A stretch of 30,844 nt of DNA. Source: a virus. Under the pieces are notes generated by a model. That model had not been told where the DNA came from, did no database searches, and saw only the letters and a program-made list of their open reading frames with translations. Positions within the stretch are counted from its first letter, which is position 1. The number at the start of each line of letters is the position of its first letter. The DNA lies in the IMG/VR virus record IMGVR_UViG_3300043803_000818, positions 1 to 30,844 of that record; one strand, 5' to 3'. The position numbers and the translations under genes were made by a program. Shown here piece by piece: positions 1 to 7,367 of the stretch.

Positions 1-23
1 CGTTATTTATCTGGGAGCAACAA

Positions 24-314
24 ATGTTTCGTTATGACCTGATTCCACCGAAGGGCATTGAGGCAGTGGCAAGCGCCTGTGCAGAAGGTGCCGCCAAGTA
101 CAGTCCCTATAACTGGGAAGCCGGGATGGGTGCAGCCGACATACTGAATCATGCCATTCGCCACGTATTCAAGTTCCTGGACGGCGACAGGAGCGAAGAC
201 CATCTGGGCCATGCGGCGTGGAACTTCATGGCAGCGATTCATTCGTTGGAGTTGTGGCCGGAACTCAACGAAGGTTCATTTCGTACCGGCTATTGTGAGG
301 CACCGACAAAATAA
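24..314 (+). CDS. MazG-like dATP/dGTP pyrophosphohydrolase family (DUF5664 type)
   Basis: A 96-residue protein that reads as a member of the DUF5664 family, now named for the N-terminal domain of phage dATP/dGTP diphosphohydrolases (MazZ-like, all-alpha MazG superfamily). Visible signatures are the N-terminal YDLIPP segment (residues 4-9), AEGAAKYSPYNW (20-31), the RH pair near residue 46 and the EDHLGHAAWN stretch (58-67), whose acidic and His residues normally bind Mg2+ in this fold. Known members hydrolyse dNTPs to dNMP plus pyrophosphate in the cytoplasm and shape the phage nucleotide pool; substrate here is inferred only. The start ATG has GGGAGC 8 nt upstream. Its stop overlaps the start of the next gene (TAATG), so the two are translationally coupled. 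Confidence 0.8.
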   Translation: MFRYDLIPPKGIEAVASACAEGAAKYSPYNWEAGMGAADILNHAIRHVFKFLDGDRSEDHLGHAAWNFMAAIHSLELWPELNEGSFRTGYCEAPTK

Positions 315-862
315 TGATCGCCGTCGCCGTAACGGAATACGACGACGAGAACATCGTTGAGGAGTGCGAGACTGGCTGGAGGAGGTTTTGTGCAGAAGTT
401 CTCGTTCGGACCCATTACCACGTTCGGGAGTTGTGCCGTCGCCACAGGCGTCTGGGGTACAGGCAGATGCTCCCTTCCAGCAGAAAGGAGTGGGAGATCC
501 TGCGCCGTCAGGTAGCCGCCTACAGGTGGGCCTTTGACGGCACGGGAGGGGAGTTCACGTTTGACCAGACGTGCCGGGATTTGAGCCTCGATCCCGAGAT
601 CGTGCGGCGAAAACTCCTGTCCCTGTGTAAGCCCGAGCGGGACATAAATCTTCTGGTGAAGTGGGTGGCCCGCCAGAAGGAGAAGCCGCATGGCAACCGT
701 AGCCGAGAAGGTAAAGATGCTGGTGGAGTGGGCACCAGCCTTGTCGCTGCTGTCCGAGATTTCCGCCGCCGACACGGCGAACGAACGGGCAGAAGGGGCG
801 CTCAAACTCATGCGGTTTGTCGCTACCAAGACGGCCACGCCCATCGACGACGACCTTTGTGA
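314..862 (+). CDS. Hypothetical phage protein, N-terminal part HTH-like; 3' end overlaps next gene
   Basis: Starts on the ATG that overlaps the previous stop (TAATG), with GAGG about 12 nt upstream. Residues 1-125 look like a genuine protein: a charged helical region, then a block with REWEI-like and FTFDQTCRDLSLDPEIVRRKLLSL character (split about residues 57-99) that resembles small phage DNA-binding or sigma-associated proteins containing a helix-turn-helix; this is a weak resemblance. From about residue 126 the composition becomes Arg/Gly/His-rich and looks like out-of-frame reading of the following gene, which begins at 690 with its own Shine-Dalgarno site. Either the two genes overlap by 173 bp or a frameshift has extended this reading frame. 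No function can be assigned with confidence. Confidence 0.55.
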   Translation: MIAVAVTEYDDENIVEECETGWRRFCAEVLVRTHYHVRELCRRHRRLGYRQMLPSSRKEWEILRRQVAAYRWAFDGTGGEFTFDQTCRDLSLDPEIVRRKLLSLCKPERDINLLVKWVARQKEKPHGNRSREGKDAGGVGTSLVAAVRDFRRRHGERTGRRGAQTHAVCRYQDGHAHRRRPL

Positions 863-959
863 GCGGGTGGAGGCGTGCCTCCTGAGTCCACAGGGGGAGG
901 AGTTGTTCCGGTACATCGTGGCCCTGGTCACGGCTGTATCGCAGGCGGAGGTGGACTGA
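690..959 (+). CDS. Small hypothetical alpha-helical protein
   Basis: An 89-residue acidic, probably all-helical soluble protein with no motif I recognise. The start ATG is preceded by AAGGAGAAGCCGC, a strong ribosome binding site with good spacing, which supports it as the true gene over the other frame that runs through the same DNA up to 862. The stop TGA at 957-959 overlaps the ATG of the next gene (TGATG), so it is part of a coupled string of small genes leading to the membrane-protein genes downstream. It may be a phage accessory or lysis-cluster protein by position, but that is inference only. Confidence 0.65.
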   Translation: MATVAEKVKMLVEWAPALSLLSEISAADTANERAEGALKLMRFVATKTATPIDDDLCERVEACLLSPQGEELFRYIVALVTAVSQAEVD

Positions 960-1201
960 TGGCGATGTACCTGCTCGCCGCTGTCGCCTTTGCTGTGGCA
1001 GCGGGGGCGTCTGCCCTGCCGTACCTGACTGCGGCCCGGTCGCCGGGAGTCTCACCGGCTGACCGGGCCGGGTGGGTGAATCGTCTGTTTGTCCTGGCCG
1101 GGCAGGCGGAGGAGGTAGGGGAGGGTGCTGTGGCCGCAGCGGCACGGGCTCTGATCGCCGCTCTGGTGGCGGAAAAGGAACTCCCGAAGAAAGCACGGTA
1201 G
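959..1201 (+). CDS. Small membrane-anchored protein
   Basis: An 80-residue protein whose first 20 residues (MAMYLLAAVAFAVAAGASAL) form a hydrophobic segment suited to a membrane anchor or uncleaved signal; the rest is an Ala/Glu-rich helical domain ending KKAR. The start overlaps the preceding stop codon and has GGAGG about 9 nt upstream; a second ATG at 965 is an alternative. It lies in a run of small genes with single N-terminal hydrophobic segments (this one, 1205-1621, 2567-2797, 2800-3165, 3162-3422), an arrangement typical of phage lysis clusters. A holin or spanin role is possible but not shown. Confidence 0.65.
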   Translation: MAMYLLAAVAFAVAAGASALPYLTAARSPGVSPADRAGWVNRLFVLAGQAEEVGEGAVAAAARALIAALVAEKELPKKAR

Positions 1202-1204
1202 TTC

Positions 1205-1621
1205 ATGGCACGGACGGTCGCAATCTGGGCGGGCCTGCTGATTGGCATTGGGGCCATGACGGTTACCGTCCTGCCCCGCAAGCCCGTTGTTGGCCCTGTC
1301 GTGCCGAAGCCCAGCGGCGTGCTGGAGGGCGTCAGTCCCGCCGACGTAGCCATCCTGCAAGGCTTCCACGCAGCGATGGCGGACATCGTGGTGCGGGACG
1401 GAGCGGCCAAGCAGCCGGTCTGCAAGACGCTGTTCGACCTGCGGGCGCGGTACAGGAACGCCCTGTCGATGGCCTTTGAGAACACGGGGATGGTGGGCCG
1501 GTACACCGGGCTTGGGCAGCGGCTCGATGAGTACCTGCTCCTGGCTGTGGGCGACAAGGACTTGCCGCTCACGCCGGAACTCCGTCAGTCGGCAGCACGG
1601 GCGTTCGCAGCGATCAAATAG
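1205..1621 (+). CDS. Membrane-anchored or secreted hypothetical protein
   Basis: 138 residues. Residues 5-23 (VAIWAGLLIGIGAMTVTVL) form a hydrophobic segment followed by a Pro/Val-rich linker and a soluble helical domain from about residue 40 to the end. It starts 3 nt after the previous stop; no clear Shine-Dalgarno beyond GAAGAAAGC is visible, so coupled translation is likely. The next gene starts 7 nt after the stop. The fold suggests a protein that acts in or across the inner membrane. No family recognised. Its position immediately before a cysteine-protease-fold gene suggests that the two may act together at the cell envelope. Confidence 0.65.
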   Translation: MARTVAIWAGLLIGIGAMTVTVLPRKPVVGPVVPKPSGVLEGVSPADVAILQGFHAAMADIVVRDGAAKQPVCKTLFDLRARYRNALSMAFENTGMVGRYTGLGQRLDEYLLLAVGDKDLPLTPELRQSAARAFAAIK

Positions 1622-1628
1622 GTGGGGC

Positions 1629-2570
1629 ATGGAAGACTTCTACGCCTCGCCAGAGGACATCGCTCGGGCGTACAACGACGGGCTCATGGGCTCGTACTGC
1701 GACCCGGACGCCACCGCTCGGCTGCTGCGGTCGCTGCCCATGCCGCTATTCGGCGGGACGCTGGCTGGTAGCGGGGCAGGAAAACTGTCGCTCGCCTTCA
1801 AGGCGGTCGTCCACTGGGAGGCGGCGACGGGACGCAAGCCCTACGACGAGACGCAAACCACTGGAGATTGTGTCAGCCATGCAGTGCGTGGCGGGGCGGA
1901 CGTGGCTCGGGCCAACGACCCGGACCTGCACTCGACAGAGGACTGGGTAGATCGCACGGCGACGGAGCCGCTGTACGGCGCTCGTGGTCACGGTGGACAG
2001 GGGGCGACCTGCTCCCGCATCGTGGAGTGGGCACACAAGACTGGTGGCCTGCTGCTCCGCAAGAGGTACGAGTCGCTTGGGCTCGACCTCACGGACTACA
2101 CCGCATCGGTGGGCATGCGGTGGGGATCGCGGGGTGTCCCGGCGGAGGTGACCAGCGAGGCGAAGAAGCACCACATCGGGACCATCAGTCTCGTGACGAC
2201 GTGGCAGCAGGCACGGGACGCCATCGCCAATGGGTACGGGCTGGTGTGCTGCTCGGACGTTGGGTTCGCCGGGATGAAGCGGAACTCGGAGGGCATGATC
2301 CGCCCGTCCGGGACATGGCACCACGCGATGCAGTGGCACGCGGCCGACGACACCCGTCCCAATGACTGCCGCTTCTGCGTGCAGAACTCGTGGGGCTGGA
2401 ACGCCCACACCGGCCCGAAGGTGCATGACCAGCCGGAGGGGTCGTTCTGGATCGACCAGCAGACGGCCCAGCGGATGATCGCGCAGGGGGGAACGTATGC
2501 AGTATCGAACGTGGTGGGCTTTCCTAAGCGGACGCTCAAAGACTGGGGCGCACGGGAGATTCTCGGATGA
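1629..2570 (+). CDS. Papain-like (C1-family-fold) cysteine protease homologue
   Basis: 313 residues with the three landmarks of the papain fold in the right order: a Gln and nucleophile Cys in QTTGDCVSHA (Q76, C81), a His in WHHAMQWHA (H231/H232), and the Asn motif NSWGW (N253-W257). The spacing between Cys, His and Asn is normal for a C1 catalytic core. There is no obvious signal peptide or long propeptide. The reading frame is open upstream of 1629, but this ATG follows GGTGGGGC and comes 7 nt after the previous stop, so it is the best start. In a phage late region, possible roles are virion processing, host envelope degradation or cleavage of a host protein; the sequence does not decide between them. 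The stop overlaps the ATG of the next gene (ATGA). Confidence 0.75.
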   Translation: MEDFYASPEDIARAYNDGLMGSYCDPDATARLLRSLPMPLFGGTLAGSGAGKLSLAFKAVVHWEAATGRKPYDETQTTGDCVSHAVRGGADVARANDPDLHSTEDWVDRTATEPLYGARGHGGQGATCSRIVEWAHKTGGLLLRKRYESLGLDLTDYTASVGMRWGSRGVPAEVTSEAKKHHIGTISLVTTWQQARDAIANGYGLVCCSDVGFAGMKRNSEGMIRPSGTWHHAMQWHAADDTRPNDCRFCVQNSWGWNAHTGPKVHDQPEGSFWIDQQTAQRMIAQGGTYAVSNVVGFPKRTLKDWGAREILG

Positions 2571-2797
2571 AGATTTCCGTCGCTACTGTCGCCGTATGGC
2601 TCGCGTTTGCCCCAGACGTGCTACCTCCGCAGCCCAGTCCGCAGCCGGTGAAGTGCTGCGGCAAGTGCGGGGGAACGGGGATGGTTCCGACCGGCGACGG
2701 GATCACTCGGGTGTGGTGTGAATGCCCGGCGACTTGCTCGTGCGCCAAGAACCGGCCGAAGCCCCAGCAGTGCATAAACGGAACGTGCAGGAAGTGA
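2567..2797 (+). CDS. Small cysteine-rich, probably secreted protein
   Basis: 76 residues. The first 19 residues form a short hydrophobic signal-like segment, followed by a Pro-rich stretch and nine cysteines at positions 30, 31, 34, 51, 53, 57, 59, 69 and 74. The CGKCGGTG block resembles the DnaJ zinc-finger repeat (CxxCxGxG), and the following CECPATCSC could complete a metal site or disulfides. The ATG overlaps the stop of the protease-fold gene by 4 nt, so the pair is translationally coupled. If exported, it could be a lipoprotein-like or disulfide-bonded envelope factor; if cytoplasmic, a small zinc protein. No family assigned. Confidence 0.65.
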   Translation: MKISVATVAVWLAFAPDVLPPQPSPQPVKCCGKCGGTGMVPTGDGITRVWCECPATCSCAKNRPKPQQCINGTCRK

Positions 2798-2799
2798 CC

Positions 2800-3165
2800 A
2801 TGCAAGCCGACGAACTGTGCGAGTACGTCCGCCGCCGCCTTCCGGTCCGAGCCCGGCTGGTGGGGAAGGAACGGCTCAACGATCTGGTGCTGATCGCCGT
2901 GACGGAGTGGCCGATTGAGCCGCTGATGGCGGCGGGCAGAGGGTCGGTCGAGGAGGAGAAGATCCTGGACGCGACCACCAAGAGGGTGACCGCCACCTAT
3001 GAGGCGCTGCGTGGCAGCGAGCAGACCTACGGATTCTTCTGGACGCTGATCCTGTCGGCGGCGATCTCCGCCATCGTGCAGCACGTCCTGGAGTGGTGGC
3101 TATCGAGATCGGCCAATCGCGTGAAACTGGCCGGGTGGCAGTGGGCAGCAAGAGGTGAGGCGTGA
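2800..3165 (+). CDS. Small membrane protein, lysis-cluster candidate
   Basis: 121 residues. A helical charged N-terminal region (1-75) is followed by one clear membrane segment at about 79-101 (YGFFWTLILSAAISAIVQHV and onward) and a short basic tail. GGAAG lies 7 nt before the ATG; the upstream in-frame extension overlaps the Cys-rich gene and is unlikely to be used. The stop overlaps the GTG start of the next membrane protein. A C-terminal anchor with a soluble domain facing one side resembles some phage holin or antiholin pairs, but no specific family is recognised. Confidence 0.65.
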   Translation: MQADELCEYVRRRLPVRARLVGKERLNDLVLIAVTEWPIEPLMAAGRGSVEEEKILDATTKRVTATYEALRGSEQTYGFFWTLILSAAISAIVQHVLEWWLSRSANRVKLAGWQWAARGEA

Positions 3166-3422
3166 GTAGCGTGGAAGTGTACGAGACAGCCCTGCGAATG
3201 GTGGAGCGGTACGGGTTCGGCCTCGTCCTGGCGAGCCTCGTGCTGTGGTTCGTGCGGGTGGACATCGTGCTGCCGATGGTGGAGGCCCATCAGGCGTTCC
3301 TCCGGGAGATGTCCCTGACGCAGCGGGACATAGCCGAAGCCGTCCACGAACAGACGCGGCTGCTCTATGCCTTGCAGCCGAAGGTGGCTGCGGCGAACGG
3401 GGTGGACGAGGGAAGGAACTGA
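3162..3422 (+). CDS. Small single-span membrane protein, holin/spanin-like candidate
   Basis: 86 residues starting on a GTG that overlaps the previous stop (GTGA). One membrane segment lies at about residues 18-38 (GFGLVLASLVLWFVRVDIVL), followed by a charged helical tail likely to form a coiled coil. This one-span plus coiled-coil plan is seen in BhlA/UviB-type holins and in inner-membrane spanins; the sequence resemblance is architectural only. Together with the preceding membrane protein it forms a two-gene membrane module just before the tail-fibre-like gene. Confidence 0.65.
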   Translation: MSSVEVYETALRMVERYGFGLVLASLVLWFVRVDIVLPMVEAHQAFLREMSLTQRDIAEAVHEQTRLLYALQPKVAAANGVDEGRN

Positions 3423-3426
3423 CCGC

Positions 3427-5817
3427 ATGCCACAGTCCCCCCGCCTTCTTCGTCCCTCCGGCACCTTCACGCCGCGCTCCATCTCTGGCCTCGCCCTCTG
3501 GCTGGACGCGGCTGACACGCAGTCGCTCTACACCACCGACGCTGGGCCGGTGACGGCGGTGTCGGCGCCTACGGAGATCAGTGGGTGCGCGCTGTGGCTT
3601 GATGCGGATGACTTGAACAGCATGACGCTCTCTGACAGCAATGTTTCAGAGTGGAGAGACAAGAGCGGGGCTGGCTCTCCCGCAGCATCGCAGGCTGTAT
3701 CGGCCAGCAGGCCGCAGCGGGTTGCATCCAGCCTCAATGGACGCGCAACCATAGAGTTTGATAACACCGATTCGCTTGTTTTTGGCAGCAGCACTGCGGC
3801 GTTCAATTATCTGCATAACGCCACCGGCGCCACCATGTTTGTTGTGCTGAAGCCAGCAACGACGAGCAACCCGGACAGCATCCGGTACTTGTTCAACAAC
3901 ACCAACAACGCATCTGGCAATACGGGCGTCTCCATCTTCATGGATGATCGCTCCAGCCTAACGCGCAACAACAGCCTACAGTTCTACGTCACTCGCGGCG
4001 TCAGCGGACTTGGAACGTCATCTATAGGCCAAAACGACTTCTTCACTGCGGTCAACTCCTTCTGCATCATGTCCGTTGTCATGGACAACGCCAACGCGAC
4101 AGCGGCTTCGCGGTTGCTGGCGAGGCAGAACGGCGTCCTGTCCGGCGCGACCAACACTGCCGCGAACGCGGCTGCTGCAACGAACGCCTCATTTGACCTA
4201 ACTATCGGAAACTTCGGCGGCGGTGGTGCGCCTGCTGCGATAGCGGAGATCATCTTCTATCAGGGCGTCATCTCCACCTCCGACCGCGCCCGCGTCGAAG
4301 CCTACCTCGCTGCGAAATGGGGGATCAGCGGAGTCCACGCACAGGCAACGGCGACCAGCGATCCGGTGGGGTGTTGGCGGGACAAGAGTGGGAACAACAG
4401 GCACGCCACACAGGCGACGGCGGGGAATCGGCCGACGATCAGTGCGACGGCACTGAATGGAAAGAAGCAACTCGGCCTTATCTCGCAGCACCTTCGCGGG
4501 CCGTCAACTACATGGACGGGCAGTGCGTCGATCTACTGGGTCGGCAAGACGGGTCAGGCAGCGTTTGGCGCGTTTGTTTTCGGAGACGGAACAACTGACC
4601 AGACTGACGGCTTTCACGCTGGATGGCTGAACACGGCGGGGGTTGGTGCTTACGGAAACGGATGGCAGTCTGGCAACGCTCCTCGCGCCGAGTCGCCGTC
4701 AGCATGGAGAAACGCTGACATTGTGGCTGGCGTCACGCTCTCGTCCACCGAAGCGATTGCCCGAGTCAACGGGGCGACAACGAACACTACGGCCGCGCTG
4801 ACCGGAACGCTCGCACAATCGGCGGCGGCTCAGTTCTACATCGGGCGAGAGTCATCCGGTACATGGACGAACCTCAACGGCACGCTTGCCGAACTGCTCA
4901 TCTACCAGCCAGCCCTCAACGCCTCGCAGCGTCAACGCATCGAACGCTACCTCGCCGCCAAGTGGGGCATCGCGCTCGCCCCGCAGGTCTCCAACGCTGA
5001 CGCCCAAGACTGGGTGAACCGCGTCTACGCCAACGGCGGCACCGTCTCGTCCACTACGGCAACGGCGGTGAATACGTTCTGCAACAACATCGACGCGGCG
5101 GGCTTGAGGGATCGGTTCTATCGGCTGAATCTGTTCTGCGGCACCGGCCTGTCTGCGTGCCTTGTACCGCTGTATCGCGGGCCGTCGTTGGGTGGGACGC
5201 AGTACGGCGGAACCACCGACACAAATAACGGGCCGTTCGTCAGTGGAGACTACGCGGAGACGGGAGCGAGCGGAGGGCTGACTGGCAACGGCACATCAAA
5301 GTATCTGGATACTGGGCTGACGTATGACGCTATGGGCGTGCCATCGACCAACCACATCGGTGTATTCAAGGGCGCTGGGACTTGGAACACCAACATAGAA
5401 ATCATCGGAGCAAGAGACGCCGACGACTACTATTACATCCAGGGCCGCGCCCAAGTCGGAGGCGATCACAAGGTTCACGCATTCAGCGGGCCGGCCGCCT
5501 CCGCCGGCAGTTTTATTAACAATGCGACAGTCTCGTCAGCCACTAATTTTTTAGTGGCGTCGCGGAATAGTTCCGCATCGTTTGTCCTTTACCAAAACGC
5601 GGCCTCCGTTGCCAGCACGTCGTCGGCCGTAACGATTGCCGGCAGCAACAGGCCGTTCCTAGTGTTCATGCGCGATATAGGCACCGGGCCTAGTTTTGGA
5701 GGCTGGGCCTACCGACTGCTCGGATATTCGTTTGGACTGGGCATGAGTGCGGCGCAGGTGTCGGCCTACAATTCGGCAATGCAGGCATTGCAGACCTCCC
5801 TGGGCCGAAACGTATGA
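3427..5817 (+). CDS. Large LamG-like (concanavalin-fold) adhesin, probable tail fibre
   Basis: 796 residues built from repeated beta-rich modules. An ALWLDAAD-type motif occurs at residues 23-30 and again at 55-62, WRDKSG-type motifs near 76-81 and about 317-322, and the closing motif YLAAKWGI appears twice (about 293-300 and 508-515), marking two LamG/concanavalin A-like domains. The C-terminal part (about 520-796) has a different Gly/Thr-rich domain with an ADAQDWVNRVYANGGTVSS-type opening seen in environmental phage tail proteins. Such proteins bind surface sugars. The ATG at 3427 lies after GGAAGGAACTGACCGC; the frame is open upstream but overlaps the previous gene. The stop overlaps the next start (ATGA). 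Likely a receptor-binding or virion decoration protein. Confidence 0.75.
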   Translation: MPQSPRLLRPSGTFTPRSISGLALWLDAADTQSLYTTDAGPVTAVSAPTEISGCALWLDADDLNSMTLSDSNVSEWRDKSGAGSPAASQAVSASRPQRVASSLNGRATIEFDNTDSLVFGSSTAAFNYLHNATGATMFVVLKPATTSNPDSIRYLFNNTNNASGNTGVSIFMDDRSSLTRNNSLQFYVTRGVSGLGTSSIGQNDFFTAVNSFCIMSVVMDNANATAASRLLARQNGVLSGATNTAANAAAATNASFDLTIGNFGGGGAPAAIAEIIFYQGVISTSDRARVEAYLAAKWGISGVHAQATATSDPVGCWRDKSGNNRHATQATAGNRPTISATALNGKKQLGLISQHLRGPSTTWTGSASIYWVGKTGQAAFGAFVFGDGTTDQTDGFHAGWLNTAGVGAYGNGWQSGNAPRAESPSAWRNADIVAGVTLSSTEAIARVNGATTNTTAALTGTLAQSAAAQFYIGRESSGTWTNLNGTLAELLIYQPALNASQRQRIERYLAAKWGIALAPQVSNADAQDWVNRVYANGGTVSSTTATAVNTFCNNIDAAGLRDRFYRLNLFCGTGLSACLVPLYRGPSLGGTQYGGTTDTNNGPFVSGDYAETGASGGLTGNGTSKYLDTGLTYDAMGVPSTNHIGVFKGAGTWNTNIEIIGARDADDYYYIQGRAQVGGDHKVHAFSGPAASAGSFINNATVSSATNFLVASRNSSASFVLYQNAASVASTSSAVTIAGSNRPFLVFMRDIGTGPSFGGWAYRLLGYSFGLGMSAAQVSAYNSAMQALQTSLGRNV

Positions 5818-6125
5818 CCCTCTCCGACCTCACGCTCCCGATCAGTGACGCCGACGCCAAAGAATTGGCGCTGGTCTTCACGCCGAAACTCGCCGCGAGG
5901 CTCGCGGAACTCCACGCGGAACACGGCACCACCAACTGCGTGCCGATGCCTCGCGTTCTGACCGACGGCCGCCTCATGCTCTGCGGCGACGTGCTGACAG
6001 AGGTGGGGCCGGGAGGCTTGCTACAGGGGATGTGGGAAGCGGCCGACCAGGCCGTCCTGCTGCCTGCGGTGGAGGTGATTCCTTGGAGCGAGGCGGTGGC
6101 GCTGCTGCCGGTGGAGGGGGAGTAG
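5814..6125 (+). CDS. Hypothetical protein, possible fibre-associated partner
   Basis: 103 residues, acidic, with a helical N-terminal region (DADAKELALVFTPKLAARLAELHAEHG) and a C-terminal half rich in short hydrophobic segments. The ATG overlaps the stop of the large adhesin gene by 4 nt, indicating translational coupling; small genes in this position often encode tail-fibre chaperones or assembly factors. No motif identifies it, so the chaperone idea is inference from position. Confidence 0.6.
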   Translation: MTLSDLTLPISDADAKELALVFTPKLAARLAELHAEHGTTNCVPMPRVLTDGRLMLCGDVLTEVGPGGLLQGMWEAADQAVLLPAVEVIPWSEAVALLPVEGE

Positions 6126-6146
6126 CGGCCTATCCACTTGGGTTGC

Positions 6147-6689
6147 ATGCGTCAGAGTGCTTGGATGCACCTGACAGCAGAGCAGCAGCGGCTTGCCGAG
6201 CAGGCGATGGAGATCGTGCCGAAGGCGATTGTGGCCTTCCGGTGCCGGTATCCGTCGCTCCGGCGGCAGGTGGCTGCGATAGATGCCACGAGCGTTGCCT
6301 ACCTTGCCATCTGCAAGGCGGCGGTCACCTATGACCCGGCACAGTCGAAGGTCACGACCTACTTCTCGATGGCGATTCGCAACGCACTGCTCAAGGAGAT
6401 CGACAAGAACCGCCGGATGCGGTACGACTCGCCGGATCGGGTGCCGATGGAGTTGGCGGAGGCACTGTCGGCCAGCAAGCAGCACGGGTTTTCGACCCGC
6501 ATCCAGACGGCCATCGCCCGGCTTCCCGCCAAGTCCCGCAGACTGATCCACTTGCGGTTCTTTCGTGGACTCAGCCTGCGGGAGATTGGCGAGCAGTCCG
6601 GGTGCGACCCGCGAACTATCCAGCGGCGACTGGCCGTCGCTTTGGACTGTCTGGGAACGCTTTTGCAAAGCGAGCCGCTTGGGCCTTGA
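6147..6689 (+). CDS. Phage-encoded sigma-70-family RNA polymerase factor
   Basis: 180 residues from the ATG at 6147 (an in-frame TTG at 6138 and ATG at 6165 are alternatives; no strong ribosome site picks among them). Region 2 is visible as SVAYLAICKAAVTYDP...VTTYFSMAIRNALLKEID, matching the core-binding and -10-binding helices of sigma factors. Region 4 is visible as a C-terminal helix-turn-helix: ARLPAKSRRLIHLRFF followed by SLREIGEQSGCDPRTIQRRL. Regions 1 and 3 are missing, as in compact ECF-like or phage factors. It would redirect host RNA polymerase to phage promoters. It is the last gene of the rightward block and overlaps the 3' end of the oppositely oriented recombinase by 74 bp. Confidence 0.85.
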   Translation: MRQSAWMHLTAEQQRLAEQAMEIVPKAIVAFRCRYPSLRRQVAAIDATSVAYLAICKAAVTYDPAQSKVTTYFSMAIRNALLKEIDKNRRMRYDSPDRVPMELAEALSASKQHGFSTRIQTAIARLPAKSRRLIHLRFFRGLSLREIGEQSGCDPRTIQRRLAVALDCLGTLLQSEPLGP

Positions 6690-7356
6690 GTGCCCGGCTG
6701 ATGGAGTTGATGTTCCACTTGTAGCCGTTCGGCCTGCGGACGTTGTAGTACGCCAGCGTCAGCCGCTCCAGCGACCAGCCCGCCTTCCGGCAGCGGGCCA
6801 TCTCCTCCACCACCGCCCGCTCCTCGTGGTCGGGCAGGTAGTAGGAGTCCTTGCCCGTGCCGCACTTCTTCCAGCCGATGGGAGCGTGCCTGCCGTGCGG
6901 CTTGCCCGCCTTCCGCTTCTCCCGCAGGCTGTCTCGGGTTCGCTGGCGGATGAACTCCACCTCCAGTTCCGCGAACGCCGTGAGGATCGTGAACACGCAG
7001 CGGCCGATGGGACTGCCGGTGTCCAGCCCGAGATCGAGGGAGTTGAACGACACCTCTTTCCGGTTGAGCAACTGCATCGTCTGGGCGGCGTCGATGACGG
7101 AGCGGAAGGCCCGGTCGAGTTTTGCCCACACGATCTTGTCGCCCGGCTGGACGAGAGCCCACACCTTGCGGCCCTCGTCCCGCTCAAACATCGGCTTGGT
7201 GCCGCTGGTGGCAGAGTCGTAGAGCCAGCCGCCGTAGGTGTAGCCCTCCGGGACGAGTGCCCGCTTGATGTACTCCTCGCACACGGAGCGCTGGGCGTCC
7301 TCCGTGATGGTCTGTCGGCCGGTGGATGCCCGGCCATACGCATAGACGATGGGCAT
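6616..7356 (-). CDS. Serine recombinase (resolvase/invertase family)
   Basis: 246 residues. The N-terminal catalytic domain begins YAYGRASTGRQ with the expected nucleophile Ser10, and carries the conserved LDRAFRS block and the GSPIGRCVFTILTAFAELE...RQRTRDSL helix of small serine recombinases. The C-terminal part (about 145-246) has a short recombinase-type DNA-binding region. These enzymes cut and rejoin DNA at specific sites through a Ser-DNA link: resolution, inversion or phage integration. The length is near small invertases plus an added tail, shorter than large phage integrases (usually over 400). The ATG has GGAGG 9 nt upstream; upstream in-frame codons overlap the next gene. No attachment site could be recognised. 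The stop lies within the sigma gene on the other strand. Confidence 0.85.
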   Translation of the reverse strand: MPIVYAYGRASTGRQTITEDAQRSVCEEYIKRALVPEGYTYGGWLYDSATSGTKPMFERDEGRKVWALVQPGDKIVWAKLDRAFRSVIDAAQTMQLLNRKEVSFNSLDLGLDTGSPIGRCVFTILTAFAELEVEFIRQRTRDSLREKRKAGKPHGRHAPIGWKKCGTGKDSYYLPDHEERAVVEEMARCRKAGWSLERLTLAYYNVRRPNGYKWNINSISRALKAQAARFAKAFPDSPKRRPVAAG

Positions 7357-7367
7357 GTACGTGCCTC

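Noticed and set aside
290-931. Long minus-strand open frames over the first genes, and similar ones opposite most genes
   Set aside because: They are antisense to well-supported genes, have no ribosome sites, and show biased Arg/Pro/His/Ser-rich composition as expected of shadow frames in GC-rich DNA.
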